The translations under genes and the position numbers were made by a program. Below are positions 12,098-21,795 of a DNA stretch of 50,415 nt, in pieces. Position 1 is the first letter of the stretch; the number at the start of each line of letters is the position of its first letter. The notes under the pieces are model-generated. The model was given only the letters and a program-made list of their open reading frames with translations. It had not been told where the DNA came from and ran no database searches. Source of the DNA: an uncultured Micrococcales bacterium (GTDB lineage Bacteria > Actinomycetota > Actinomycetes > Actinomycetales > Microbacteriaceae); NCBI GenBank assembly GCA_903893675.1, contig CAITNA010000159.1, forward strand, positions 1 to 50,415, given 5' to 3'.

Positions 12098-12666
12098 GGC
12101 TGGTTCAATTCCGGTGGAACAACAGAGCCCGGAGGAACGCGCAGGGTGAGAGTTTCGTTTGGCGGCAGCGGCTCGTCGCCACGAGCAACGATTACCGAAC
12201 GAAAGAGTTCAACGATCTCTGCTTCGGCACGAATGTCGCCAAGTGCTGCACCAGAAATTTCACCGCGAAGCAACCAACGAGGGCCATCGAAGCCCACATA
12301 CCGCGCCAGTCGATAGCCAGAAGGTCTGCCCTGCTCATCAACGAGTGGCAATCGCGCATCAAGGTGAACACCTAGTGGGCCAACTGATTCTTCTGAGCTG
12401 CCACCCTCTTCAAGGATGCGCGTTGCAATCGCCGCGCGCACTTCTGTCCAGATGCCATCGTTCTTTGGTGCGGCAACTGCCGAGAGCTTGATCTTTGAGC
12501 CGTTGCAATCGAGGGTGACATAAAGCACGCGGCCGGTTGAAGGCTCGATATCAACAGAGATGGTGACGTCGGCACGAGGTTCGATGCGAAGTGCGCCGAA
12601 ATCGACGTATGGGCGAACCTCTTGCAGCTCATCCGAGTCAAACGGACCAATTGCTGAGAATTGCAT
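12094..12666 (-). CDS. DUF3710 family protein
   Basis: 190 aa; GPFDSDEL...YVDFGALRIEP...GVHLDARLPLVDEQGRPSGYRLARYVGFDGPRWLLRGEISGAAL. Confidence 0.88.
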   Translation of the reverse strand: MQFSAIGPFDSDELQEVRPYVDFGALRIEPRADVTISVDIEPSTGRVLYVTLDCNGSKIKLSAVAAPKNDGIWTEVRAAIATRILEEGGSSEESVGPLGVHLDARLPLVDEQGRPSGYRLARYVGFDGPRWLLRGEISGAALGDIRAEAEIVELFRSVIVARGDEPLPPNETLTLRVPPGSVVPPELNQP

Positions 12667-13100
12667 TAGTTGACTCCGGTTGAGCCAAAACCACCTTCAC
12701 CACGGTGGCTGTCTGGAAGTTTCTCGACGCGAATCCACTTTGCTGCCTCGACATGCTGTATTACCAACTGGGCAATGCGATCGCCGATCTTGATTTCGAA
12801 GTCGTTGTGCTTATCAGTGTTGAGCAGTGTGACCTTGATCTCGCCGCGGTAGGCGGCGTCTACGGTGCCAGGCGCGTTGAGCACGGTGATTCCATACTTG
12901 GCAGAAAGCCCAGAACGAGGATGCACGAGGCCGACGTAACCGTCCGGAAGAGCAATGGCAATGCCGGTTGCTACCGTGCGGCGCTCGCCGGCTGGAATCA
13001 TTAGTGCTTCGGCGGCGCGAAGATCTGCACCAGCATCGCCCGGATGCGCGTATTCAGGCACATCGGAGGTGGTGACTATTAGAACTGGAACTTCTTTCAT
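12666..13100 (-). CDS. dut: dUTP diphosphatase; ORF track start trimmed to internal ATG
   Basis: PEYAHPGDAGADLRAAEALMIPAGERRTVATGIAIALPDGYVGLVHPRSGLSAKYGITVLNAPGTVDAAYRGEIKV; all five dUTPase motifs incl. GEGGFGSTG. Confidence 0.96.
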   Translation of the reverse strand: MKEVPVLIVTTSDVPEYAHPGDAGADLRAAEALMIPAGERRTVATGIAIALPDGYVGLVHPRSGLSAKYGITVLNAPGTVDAAYRGEIKVTLLNTDKHNDFEIKIGDRIAQLVIQHVEAAKWIRVEKLPDSHRGEGGFGSTGVN

Positions 13101-13125
13101 CCCGATAGAGCGTAGTCTAAAAAGC

Positions 13126-13590
13126 ATGAGCCCCACCCCGCGCTTTTCCGAATGGCAGCTACCGAACTTCTCTTCGTTTCTTCCACACTTGCTGATTGCT
13201 CCGGCCATTTGGATGACTCTGGCGCCGTTCAACCCAGACCTCGGATTGATTGTTGGGCTTTTGCTAACTGCGGCGACCGTTGCGTTGAGATTTGCTGTGG
13301 CACGCCGAATAATCGTGACCGAGACGTCGTTGCAGTTGGGCAAGGCGACGCTGCCGCTCGAGTTCATTGGCAAGGTTGAGTCGATTCCAAAAGAGGAACA
13401 GTTCTTCGCACGCGGGGCTCTTGCCGATCCACGGGCATTCTTTCAATTGAAATCAGGATTGCCAGACCTGGTGCGCATTCAGATCACCGATCCGAGCGAC
13501 CCGACGCCCTATGCACTGGTTTCATGCCGCAAAGCTTCAGAGTTGATTGCTGCGCTAGAAGATGCGAAGCCTACGAAGAAGGCTAAATAG
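13126..13590 (+). CDS. DUF3093 family membrane protein; start trimmed from ORF track
   Basis: MSPTPRFSEWQLPNFSSFLPHLLIAPAIWMTLAPFNPDLGLIVGLLLTAAT...; divergent from dut. Confidence 0.8.
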   Translation: MSPTPRFSEWQLPNFSSFLPHLLIAPAIWMTLAPFNPDLGLIVGLLLTAATVALRFAVARRIIVTETSLQLGKATLPLEFIGKVESIPKEEQFFARGALADPRAFFQLKSGLPDLVRIQITDPSDPTPYALVSCRKASELIAALEDAKPTKKAK

Positions 13591-13613
13591 CCTTTCGGTT
13601 TAGATGCAGCTAG

Positions 13614-13901
13614 TTATGCGCAGTCGACGCAGATAGGGCCATACTTGCCCTTTTTGTTTGATTTCATCGACTTGTGCTTAACGATGAAGCACTCGCTGCA
13701 GGTGAACTCGTCGGTCTGCGGCGGAATGACCATGACCTCAAGGGCCTCGTCGATTAGCTGGTCGCGCTCGTGGTCCTCGGCAATGCCGTCTTCCTCAACG
13801 TCGATGATCGACGGTGAAGTCGGCTTAGTGCTCTGCTTGATGGCATCCAGAGATTCGTGATCATCGTCAGTCTTCTTGGGTGCATCGTAGTCCGCGGCCA
13901 T
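13614..13901 (-). CDS. DUF4193 family protein (zinc-ribbon-like C-terminus)
   Basis: MAADYDAPKKTDDDHESLDAIK...EFTCSECFIVKHKSMKSNKKGKYGPICVDCA. Confidence 0.88.
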   Translation of the reverse strand: MAADYDAPKKTDDDHESLDAIKQSTKPTSPSIIDVEEDGIAEDHERDQLIDEALEVMVIPPQTDEFTCSECFIVKHKSMKSNKKGKYGPICVDCA

Positions 13902-14059
13902 TTGAACCTTTCCGTGCTCAAGCGCGCCTAGTTTGCTACCTAAAGTTCGAAAAATCAAACTCGCCACGCTGAGAGTCTCGATTTGTGACTTCAAGGTGCC
14001 GGTCGCAAATCCAAGGGGTTGCTCGACTGAGGTGGCAAACTTTCTGGCAGGAGGCCCCA

Positions 14060-15091
14060 ATGCACGAACTACGCCTTAGCGGCGCTGATGGAGACTTTCT
14101 TAATCTCGAGAGCCAGGATGGCCAGCACTACAGACTGGCTATTGATGAGCACCTGAAGACCGCGGTTAGAAACCACACCAACTTCGACAAGTCGTCTGTG
14201 ACCCTAACTCCTCGAGAGATCCAGGCAGAGATTCGTGCGGGCGCAACCGTTGAAGAACTCGTCAAGCGCTGGAACGACCCGATCGAATACGTCGCAAAGT
14301 TCGCGCAGCCGATTATTGATGAGCTTGGTCACATCGTTCACGCAGCAAAGGCCGTTCGCATCTCTATTGCCGGTGATCGCTACAACGAGGTCAGCCACAC
14401 AGAATTCGGTGACATCATCGCCACTCGCCTAGACGCAAGCGGCGCTCGTGCGGTCTCATGGAACGCATCACGTGACGAAAGTGGAACTTGGCGAGTAAGC
14501 GTCAACTACACCCTCGGTGGCGAAGAAGGCCAGGCGATCTGGAGCTTCGACCCACGCAAGTTGATTCTTTCGCCAGAGAACCAAAACGCAATCGCGCTTT
14601 CAACTCAAAACACTTTGACTGCGCCGACGCCAACCAAGCTTGCTGCGGTTGAAACCCCAAGCTACGTCACCGAACAACTTGAAGACACCATCCAGGTTGA
14701 AACCGTTGTTCCACTTGGTCGCGCAAGCGAACGCAACCTAACCTCGCCTGCTGCTGTCGAAGGTGAAGGCGAAAACCTGGCCACAACTTCAGATCTCTTG
14801 GATGCGCTAAAGAAGAAGCGTGCGGGTCGCGAGCACCCTTCGACTCAGTCGATTGAGATTGATGTCGTCGAAGCGGTATCTACGCCTGAAGTGATTAGCG
14901 AAGCCGAAGCCAGTCAGTTGCCTGTCGAAGAGATCGTTGTCGTTGAAGAAGTCGTGATCGAAGACGTTGTCGCCGAAACTTCAACCGAAGAGCCTGCGCC
15001 TCGCCCAGCACCGGTGCGCCGCAACGGCCGACCTTCGATTCCAAGCTTTGACGAGATTGTTCAGGGCACCAAGTCGGAAGACGACGAGTAG
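14060..15091 (+). CDS. sepH: Septation protein SepH (DUF3071)
   Basis: MHELRLSGADGDFLNLESQDGQHYRLAIDEHLKTAVRN...LTPREIQAEIRAGATVEELVKRWNDPIEYVAKFAQPIIDE; acidic disordered C-terminus. Confidence 0.88.
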   Translation: MHELRLSGADGDFLNLESQDGQHYRLAIDEHLKTAVRNHTNFDKSSVTLTPREIQAEIRAGATVEELVKRWNDPIEYVAKFAQPIIDELGHIVHAAKAVRISIAGDRYNEVSHTEFGDIIATRLDASGARAVSWNASRDESGTWRVSVNYTLGGEEGQAIWSFDPRKLILSPENQNAIALSTQNTLTAPTPTKLAAVETPSYVTEQLEDTIQVETVVPLGRASERNLTSPAAVEGEGENLATTSDLLDALKKKRAGREHPSTQSIEIDVVEAVSTPEVISEAEASQLPVEEIVVVEEVVIEDVVAETSTEEPAPRPAPVRRNGRPSIPSFDEIVQGTKSEDDE

Positions 15092-16182
15092 GCGCCGAGC
15101 CGAACTAGCGGAATCTCCAACTCCATGTTGCTGAGTCCGCCGTGTTGCCCGACCATTCGCAACGACGCCGCCTTTGAAAGGCCGCGGTGGTAAACCGCAT
15201 GACCTTCGGCGGCAAGTAACACTAGGTCTGGAAGCAAATCAGGTTCATCTCTTAGTTCTTCACCAAAAAATGCAGCATCAAACATTTCGTCTGCCGTAAG
15301 CAGTTCTGCCCTAGCGCCCAGCCAGCCGGTCAAGCGACGGGTTGCGTCGCTCGAGTCGCCAGCGAAGTAGAGGTAGGCGGATCTTGGGTCGCCACCGAGA
15401 CTGAGCAGTTCATCCGTGCTGAAGATTTCATCGAGATAGATGTGGTCCGTCGCATCAACATCGACAATGCCGTGGTCGGCAACAACCAGCACTCCGACGT
15501 GCTCGCCAATGTTGCGAAGCAGTCTGCCGATAGCAGCATCCAAGTCTGCAAGAAGCTCAGCCCAAGTTTGACTTTGCCAACCCATCGAGTGCGCGCACTG
15601 GTCGAGTTCTGGAACATAGAGGTAACTCACGACACCTGGTTCGCGTGCGAGCTCGGCTGCGAGTTTGAAACGATCGGCAATGCTCGCGCCAAAGTGGTGA
15701 GTCGCACCATGCATGGTTGCTCGAGTGAAGCCACTTTCCGCGTAAGCCGGCAAAGTGATGGCGTTCATACGATGCGTCGACGATAGCGGTTCTTGCTTCA
15801 GGTAATCGAGGATGGAGTACTTGTCCATTCCGGTGAGCAGATTGTTCTCAACGCCAATTGCACGATCGAAGATGCGGTAGCCGAAGAGACCGTGTTGTGA
15901 TGGAGTCACACCGGTTGCCAGGCTGGTGATGTTCGCAACTGTCGACGACGGGAACGCGGCGGTAAGCCCGGTGGTGAAAGGTTGAGTGGAAAGGTTCGGC
16001 GCCACGCTCGATCGAGCGCTTAGATTGTTGCGGCCGAGGCCATCGACCATGACGACGATGACATGATCGGTCTTCGGCAAGTTCAAAGGGTTCGCAAGGC
16101 CGTTTAGCGAGGCGAATGCTGACGGCAACACGTGGCGGATGTCCCCTAGGCTGTCGGGACTCGCGGGTAGCATCGTAGGCAT
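15061..16182 (-). CDS. Alkaline phosphatase family / nucleotide pyrophosphatase-phosphodiesterase protein
   Basis: [60 protein letters not shown]; start set at internal ATG (16182). Confidence 0.88.
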   Translation of the reverse strand: MPTMLPASPDSLGDIRHVLPSAFASLNGLANPLNLPKTDHVIVVMVDGLGRNNLSARSSVAPNLSTQPFTTGLTAAFPSSTVANITSLATGVTPSQHGLFGYRIFDRAIGVENNLLTGMDKYSILDYLKQEPLSSTHRMNAITLPAYAESGFTRATMHGATHHFGASIADRFKLAAELAREPGVVSYLYVPELDQCAHSMGWQSQTWAELLADLDAAIGRLLRNIGEHVGVLVVADHGIVDVDATDHIYLDEIFSTDELLSLGGDPRSAYLYFAGDSSDATRRLTGWLGARAELLTADEMFDAAFFGEELRDEPDLLPDLVLLAAEGHAVYHRGLSKAASLRMVGQHGGLSNMELEIPLVRLGAYSSSSDLVP

Positions 16183-16197
16183 CCGACCAAGTTTTAC

Positions 16198-18627
16198 ATG
16201 ACAGACAAGATGACAACAGCAGAATCTAGCAACGAGAAAATCGTCGATATCGATCTCTCTAAAGAGATGCAGGATTCCTTCCTCGAATACTCCTATTCGG
16301 TCATCTATGCCCGAGCTTTGCCAGACGCCCGTGACGGCCTCAAGCCGGTTCAGCGCCGCATTGTTTACATGATGGGCGAAATGGGTCTTCGCCCCGACCG
16401 CGGTCACGTCAAGTCGGCCCGCGTCACGGGTGAGGTCATGGGCAAGTTGCACCCGCACGGCGACGGGGCGATCTATGACGCCCTAGTTCGCATGGCTCAG
16501 CCTTTCACCCTGCGCCAGCCCCTGGTCGACGGTCACGGAAACTTCGGCTCGCTAGACGACGGCCCAGCCGCTGCCCGATACACCGAGGCACGCCTCTCGG
16601 CCGCAGCCCTTCTCATGAACGACTCGCTCGACGAAGACGTGGTCAACTTCAAGCCAAACTACGACGCACAACTGACCGAGCCTGAGGTGTTGCCGGCCGC
16701 ATACCCGAACCTGCTCGTCAATGGCGCTTCGGGCATTGCGGTGGGCATGGCAACCAACATGCCGCCTCACAACCTTCGCGAAGTCATCTCGGCCGCGCGC
16801 TTCTTGCTTGCCAACCCAGATGCCAACCTGAAGCAGCTGATGAAGCACGTTCCCGGCCCAGACTTGCCAACCGGCGGCATCATCATGGGCCTCGATGGCG
16901 TCAAGGATGCCTACGAAACCGGTCGCGGAACCTTCAAGACCCGTGCCCGTGTTTCAGTCGAGAGCGTTAGCCCTCGAAAGCTAGGCATCGTTGTCACAGA
17001 GTTGCCATACCTGATCGGACCTGAAAAGGTCATCGAGAAGATCAAGGATGGCGTCAACGCCAAGAAACTGCTCGGCATTGCAGACGTGACCGACCTCACC
17101 GACCGCACCAACGGCATGAAGCTTGTCATCGAACTGAAGACCGGCTTCGACCCTCAGGTCGTTCTCGACCTGCTCTATCGCTTCACTCCAATGGAAGACA
17201 GCTTCGGCATCAACAACGTCGCACTGGTTGAGGGCCGCCCGGCGACGCTGGGTCTAAGAGAGATGCTCCGCGTCTATCTCGACCACCGCCTCGAGGTGAC
17301 CAAGCGTCGCACCGTCAACCGTCTTGGCAAGCGCGAGGCTCGCCTCCATCTGGTCGAGGGCCTGTTGATTGCCACCCTCAACATCGACGAGGTCATCGAG
17401 GTCATTCGCGCAAGCGACGAGGTAGACCAGGCCCGCAAGCGCCTGATGCAGGTTTTTGACCTGACCGAGATTCAGGCCGAGTACATCCTTGAACTTCGCC
17501 TTCGTCGCCTAACCAAGTTTTCTCAGATCGAACTCGAAACCGAGAAGACTCAGCTTCTTGCCGAGATCAAGGAACTAAAGCGCATCCTTGCCAGCAAAGA
17601 GGCACTCGACGACCTAGTTTCGACCGAGCTCGCAGAAGTTGCCGAGAAATACGGCGATGCCCGCCGCACCACCCTGATCGCAGATTTCGAAGAAGTGAAG
17701 CCGGTGGCTGTCGCAAAGATCGCCGGCATGGATGCACAACTCGCAGACTCGCCAACCTTCATCCGTTTGACCACTTCAGGTCTGATCACGCGCTTCGATG
17801 CCGCAGAAGATTCAACAATCACCGGTGCCAAGCGCAAGCGTCACGATGCGCTTGCTCGCAAGTTCGCGGCAACCACCAGAAGCGAGATCGGCTTCGTCAC
17901 TAACCGCGGTCGAATCATTCGCATCCACGCGGCTGACATTCCTGCAGCATCAGACCCAACCGACTACGCGAGCGGTGTAAAGGCGAGCGACTTCCTAGGT
18001 CTCGAAAAGAAAGAGACCGTACTGCACGCCTTCGTTCTAGACGACAAGGCGCAACTTGCAATCGGCACCAAGCAGGGAACGGTAAAGCGACTTTCAGCAG
18101 ACTGGGCTAACAAGCACGACTTCGAAATCATCTCGCTAAAGCCGGGCGACGAACTGGTTGGCGCATGCGAGGCAAGCGACGCTGATGAGCTCGTCTTCAT
18201 CACAACCCAGGCTCAGTTGTTGCGCTTCAAGGCCGATGCCGTGCGACCACAGGGCCGAGGAGCTGCCGGTGTCGCCGGCATAAACCTAGGCAAGGATGAC
18301 CAGGCCATCTACTTCGGAGCAATCAGCGGAGAGGCGGTTGTCGTCACCGCTGCGAACTTCTCAGGTGCACTGGCAGGAACCGACCCAGGCAGCATCAAGG
18401 CAACCGACTTCGCCGAATTCCCCGCCAAGGGCCGTGCCACCGGAGGCGTGCGAGCCCACAAGTTCATTCGCAATGAAGATCAGCTCTACTTCGCCTGGGT
18501 TGGTGGAGTTGACTGCCTAGCGGCCGCTGCCGATGGCAAGCCACTCGATCTGAAACTTGAGCCTGCTAAGCGCGACGCTAGTGGCACAAAGATGCAGAAC
18601 GCCATTGGCGCCATCGGAAACGCCTGA
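16198..18627 (+). CDS. parC: DNA topoisomerase IV subunit A (gyrA/parC family)
   Basis: 809 aa; [67 protein letters not shown]. Confidence 0.93.
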   Translation: MTDKMTTAESSNEKIVDIDLSKEMQDSFLEYSYSVIYARALPDARDGLKPVQRRIVYMMGEMGLRPDRGHVKSARVTGEVMGKLHPHGDGAIYDALVRMAQPFTLRQPLVDGHGNFGSLDDGPAAARYTEARLSAAALLMNDSLDEDVVNFKPNYDAQLTEPEVLPAAYPNLLVNGASGIAVGMATNMPPHNLREVISAARFLLANPDANLKQLMKHVPGPDLPTGGIIMGLDGVKDAYETGRGTFKTRARVSVESVSPRKLGIVVTELPYLIGPEKVIEKIKDGVNAKKLLGIADVTDLTDRTNGMKLVIELKTGFDPQVVLDLLYRFTPMEDSFGINNVALVEGRPATLGLREMLRVYLDHRLEVTKRRTVNRLGKREARLHLVEGLLIATLNIDEVIEVIRASDEVDQARKRLMQVFDLTEIQAEYILELRLRRLTKFSQIELETEKTQLLAEIKELKRILASKEALDDLVSTELAEVAEKYGDARRTTLIADFEEVKPVAVAKIAGMDAQLADSPTFIRLTTSGLITRFDAAEDSTITGAKRKRHDALARKFAATTRSEIGFVTNRGRIIRIHAADIPAASDPTDYASGVKASDFLGLEKKETVLHAFVLDDKAQLAIGTKQGTVKRLSADWANKHDFEIISLKPGDELVGACEASDADELVFITTQAQLLRFKADAVRPQGRGAAGVAGINLGKDDQAIYFGAISGEAVVVTAANFSGALAGTDPGSIKATDFAEFPAKGRATGGVRAHKFIRNEDQLYFAWVGGVDCLAAAADGKPLDLKLEPAKRDASGTKMQNAIGAIGNA

Positions 18628-18690
18628 AAGTAGTTTCAGACACCTAAAAGTATTTTCAAAAACCTAAATGTTTTTGCAAACGACTAAACC
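18625..18690. repeat. Degenerate 20-bp tandem repeat, 3.3 copies, in the parC/parE convergent junction
   Basis: TGAAAGTAGTTTCAGACACC / TAAAAGTATTTTCAAAAACC / TAAATGTTTTTGCAAACGAC / TAAACC. Confidence 0.7.
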
Positions 18691-18703
18691 CATCAGTGAG
18701 CGC

Positions 18704-20785
18704 CTATGCGTCGATGCGCTCGCGCTCGAAGCTATCTGCCGAATCAATGATGAAGTCGCGACGTGGTGCGACCTCATTGCCCATCAATAGTTCGAAGACC
18801 TTGTCGGCCTGCTCGGCCTGTTCCATGCGCACGCGGCGCAGGGTGCGGTGTGAGCGGTCCATGGTGGTCTCTGCCAACTGGTCGGCATCCATCTCGCCCA
18901 AGCCCTTATAACGCTGAATAGGGTCTTTATAGCGCTTTCCGGCCTTCTCGAGTTTCACCAAAAGCTGTTCGAGCTCTTGCTGCGAGTAGGTGTAGAGCAC
19001 GTCGTTGGCCTTGGATCCAGGGTTGATGACCTCGACTCGGTGCAGTGGCGGTACGGCAGCGAACACACGACCATCTTCGATTAGCGGGCGCATGTAGCGG
19101 TAGATCAGGGTCAGCAGAAGCGTGCGGATGTGCGCACCGTCAACATCGGCATCGCTCATCAAAATGATTTTTCCGTAGCGAGCCAGGTCGAGATCGAAGC
19201 TGCGACCGCTGCCTGCACCAACCACCTGAATAATCGAGGCACACTCGGCGTTAGAAAGCATGTCTGAAACCGAGGCCTTCTGCACGTTCAAAATCTTGCC
19301 TCGAATTGGCAGCACGGCCTGGAACTCGCTGTTGCGGGCAAGCTTCACGGTGCCGAGCGCGGAGTCACCCTCGACGATAAACAGCTCGCTATCGGCTGTG
19401 TCGGTGGTGCGACAGTCAACCAACTTGGTCGGAAGCGACGATGACTCGAGCGCGTTCTTGCGACGCTGAGTCTCTTTGTGAGCGCGAGCCGAAATTCGCG
19501 ACTTCATCTCGGCGACAATTTTGTCGAACAAAATCGCGGTCTGTGCCTTGTCGTCACGCTTTGAGCTGTTGATGCGATCGGTCAACGTCTTGGTAACCAC
19601 GTTTGCCACGATGTTGCGAACGGCCGGGGTGCCGAGAACCTCTTTGGTCTGACCCTCGAATTGCGGCTCGGCAAGACGCACGGTTACAACGGTGGTGAGA
19701 CCCGCAAGGATGTCTTCTTTCTCAACCTTGTCGTTGCCAGCCTTGAGCTTGCGTGCATTCGCCTCGATGTGACCACGGATGGTCTTCAGCAGCGCCTGCT
19801 CGAAACCGGCGATGTGGCTTCCGCCTTTGGGAGTCGAGATGATGTTCACGAAGGACTTCACGACGGTGTCGTAACCACTGCCCCAGCGAACCGCGATGTC
19901 TACCTCACAGTTGCGCGAAACTTCGCGGCTGACCATGTTGCCCGATTCATCGAGAACCGGAATGGTCTCGGTGAATTCGCCAGAACCGCTGAGTCTCCAG
20001 GTGCTGGTGATTGGGTTATCGCTTGCGAGATAGTTAGCAAATTCGACGATGCCGCCGGCGAAGCGGAAATCTTGTTTGGTTGATTTGCCATCGCGCTGAT
20101 CGTCGACGGTGATGCCTAGACCTGGCACCAGGAATGCGGTCTGACGAGCACGAGCGGCCAGCTCATCGATGCTGAATTGGGCATCCTTGACGAAAATTTG
20201 CGGGTCTGTCCAATAGCGAACTCGAGTGCCGGTAACGCCCTTTGGTGCCTTGCCGATTACTCGAAGTTCGCTGGCATCTTCGAATGGCTTGAATGGGTTG
20301 CCAGGCTTGATGCCCTTTGAGTCATCGAAGTTGCCCGGCTCGCCGCGGCGGAACGACATGGCATAGGTCTTGCCGTCGCGATCGACTTCAACGTCGAGTC
20401 GCTCGCTAAGGGCGTTAACTACGGATGCACCAACACCGTGCAGACCACCTGATGCCGCGTATGAGCCACTGCCGAACTTGCCACCCGCGTGCAGCTTGGT
20501 GAAAACTACCTCGACACCGGTCAGACCGGTCTTTGGCTCGATGTCTACTGGGATGCCTCGGGCCTTGTCGCGAACCTCGACGCTGCCGTCTTTGTGCAGG
20601 GTGACGTCGATCTGGCTTCCGTGACCGGCTAGGGCTTCGTCAACTGAGTTGTCGATGATCTCCCAGACGCAGTGCATCAAACCGCGCGAATCGGTCGAGC
20701 CGATGTACATTCCAGGGCGTTTGCGAACGGCCTCTAGCCCCTCTAGAACAGAGAGATGACGGGCTGAGTACTCGCTTTTAGACAC
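18704..20785 (-). CDS. parE: DNA topoisomerase IV / gyrase subunit B family protein
   Basis: 693 aa; VRKRPGMYIGSTDSRGLMHCVWEIIDNSVDEALAG, GGLHGVGASVVNALS, IVEGDSALGTVKLARN, MSDADVDGAHIRTLLLT. Confidence 0.95.
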   Translation of the reverse strand: MSKSEYSARHLSVLEGLEAVRKRPGMYIGSTDSRGLMHCVWEIIDNSVDEALAGHGSQIDVTLHKDGSVEVRDKARGIPVDIEPKTGLTGVEVVFTKLHAGGKFGSGSYAASGGLHGVGASVVNALSERLDVEVDRDGKTYAMSFRRGEPGNFDDSKGIKPGNPFKPFEDASELRVIGKAPKGVTGTRVRYWTDPQIFVKDAQFSIDELAARARQTAFLVPGLGITVDDQRDGKSTKQDFRFAGGIVEFANYLASDNPITSTWRLSGSGEFTETIPVLDESGNMVSREVSRNCEVDIAVRWGSGYDTVVKSFVNIISTPKGGSHIAGFEQALLKTIRGHIEANARKLKAGNDKVEKEDILAGLTTVVTVRLAEPQFEGQTKEVLGTPAVRNIVANVVTKTLTDRINSSKRDDKAQTAILFDKIVAEMKSRISARAHKETQRRKNALESSSLPTKLVDCRTTDTADSELFIVEGDSALGTVKLARNSEFQAVLPIRGKILNVQKASVSDMLSNAECASIIQVVGAGSGRSFDLDLARYGKIILMSDADVDGAHIRTLLLTLIYRYMRPLIEDGRVFAAVPPLHRVEVINPGSKANDVLYTYSQQELEQLLVKLEKAGKRYKDPIQRYKGLGEMDADQLAETTMDRSHRTLRRVRMEQAEQADKVFELLMGNEVAPRRDFIIDSADSFERERIDA

Positions 20786-20937
20786 CTCGAAAGACTACCC
20801 GCGGGCACCCACAAAGCCTTGGATTTACACAGCAGCTAGGGTCAATGGTCAATTCGGAATTCGCAGATAGCGAAATAGGCCGCAATCAGCAATAAATTGT
20901 CGGTGTTCTGTGTTCAGATAGAGGCCGAGAGGAATTA

Positions 20938-21156
20938 ATGTCTACTGCTGAACTTGAGAACGAAACCGAAACTCCACGTGAGTTGAACGCACTTGACCGC
21001 TGCGACATCTGTGGCGCTCAGGCTTATGTGCGAGTCGAATTGTCGACCGGTGAGCTTCTCTTCTGTGCACACCACGCTGCCGAAAAGCGCGCTGCCATCG
21101 AGCCGATCGCAATCGCCTGGCACGACGAGACGTCGAAGCTCGAGTCTTCTAAATAA
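20938..21156 (+). CDS. DUF7455 family small zinc-binding-like protein
   Basis: 72 aa; LDRCDICGAQAYVRVELSTGELLFCAHHAAEKRAAIEPIA; position next to parE and sigA. Confidence 0.8.
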   Translation: MSTAELENETETPRELNALDRCDICGAQAYVRVELSTGELLFCAHHAAEKRAAIEPIAIAWHDETSKLESSK

Positions 21157-21159
21157 TTT

Positions 21160-21795
21160 CTAACCCGCCGCGATTTCAGTGGCGAGCTCAATCGCTGCCT
21201 TTGACAGCGTTGCAACCTGACTAAAACGCTTGGCGTTTATTTCGCCGCGAGACTCTTTGAGCTCAGGTCGTTGAGCAACCACACTGCCCAAAATCTTGTC
21301 TGCTAGCCAGATGTTTTTTGCGAGCAACGGACCATGAAGAAGAGAACCGATCAGATTCCCTTGGATGTGCAGGTTCTCAAGAGCCAGATCGCTGTTCTTG
21401 TAGCCTGCGAGCACTTGGCCCTCAAAATCTTCAACGATGAAATTTGAGAATCGCTCATCCAAGCGCTCGATTTTGGCCGGCAGAGAACCAAAGAGCCCGT
21501 GCAGCGCGGCGAAACCACTGCTAATCGCGATCAACTGCGTGCCCTCCAGCAGCCACTGCTCCAAAGTCGCCGACACTGCTTTGAGCGCCGGATAGGCCTG
21601 ACGCCAGGCAGCAGCAGAGCCGTGCCCAATCAAGACAACATCTGGGCGAACCGAAGGCAAGTTAGCGCCAAGCGCAAGCTTCTCGAGCGAGACGGCAAGT
21701 CCACCCCACTGCGCTCTGCGCTGCAGAATGAGCAAGTTGCCGGCATCGCCATTCAGGTCTAGGTGATCCGGGTAGAGCTGCAGGAGACGAATCAT
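21160..21795 (-). CDS. GatD-like type 1 glutamine amidotransferase subunit (lipid II isoglutaminyl synthase family), nucleophile Cys replaced by Ser
   Basis: 211 aa; LYPDHLDLNGDAGNLLILQRRAQWGGL and GSLLHGPLLAKNIWLAD match GatD; nucleophile elbow is AISSGFAAL (Ser92) instead of A-x-C-G-G-Y/F-Q. Confidence 0.85.
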   Translation of the reverse strand: MIRLLQLYPDHLDLNGDAGNLLILQRRAQWGGLAVSLEKLALGANLPSVRPDVVLIGHGSAAAWRQAYPALKAVSATLEQWLLEGTQLIAISSGFAALHGLFGSLPAKIERLDERFSNFIVEDFEGQVLAGYKNSDLALENLHIQGNLIGSLLHGPLLAKNIWLADKILGSVVAQRPELKESRGEINAKRFSQVATLSKAAIELATEIAAG

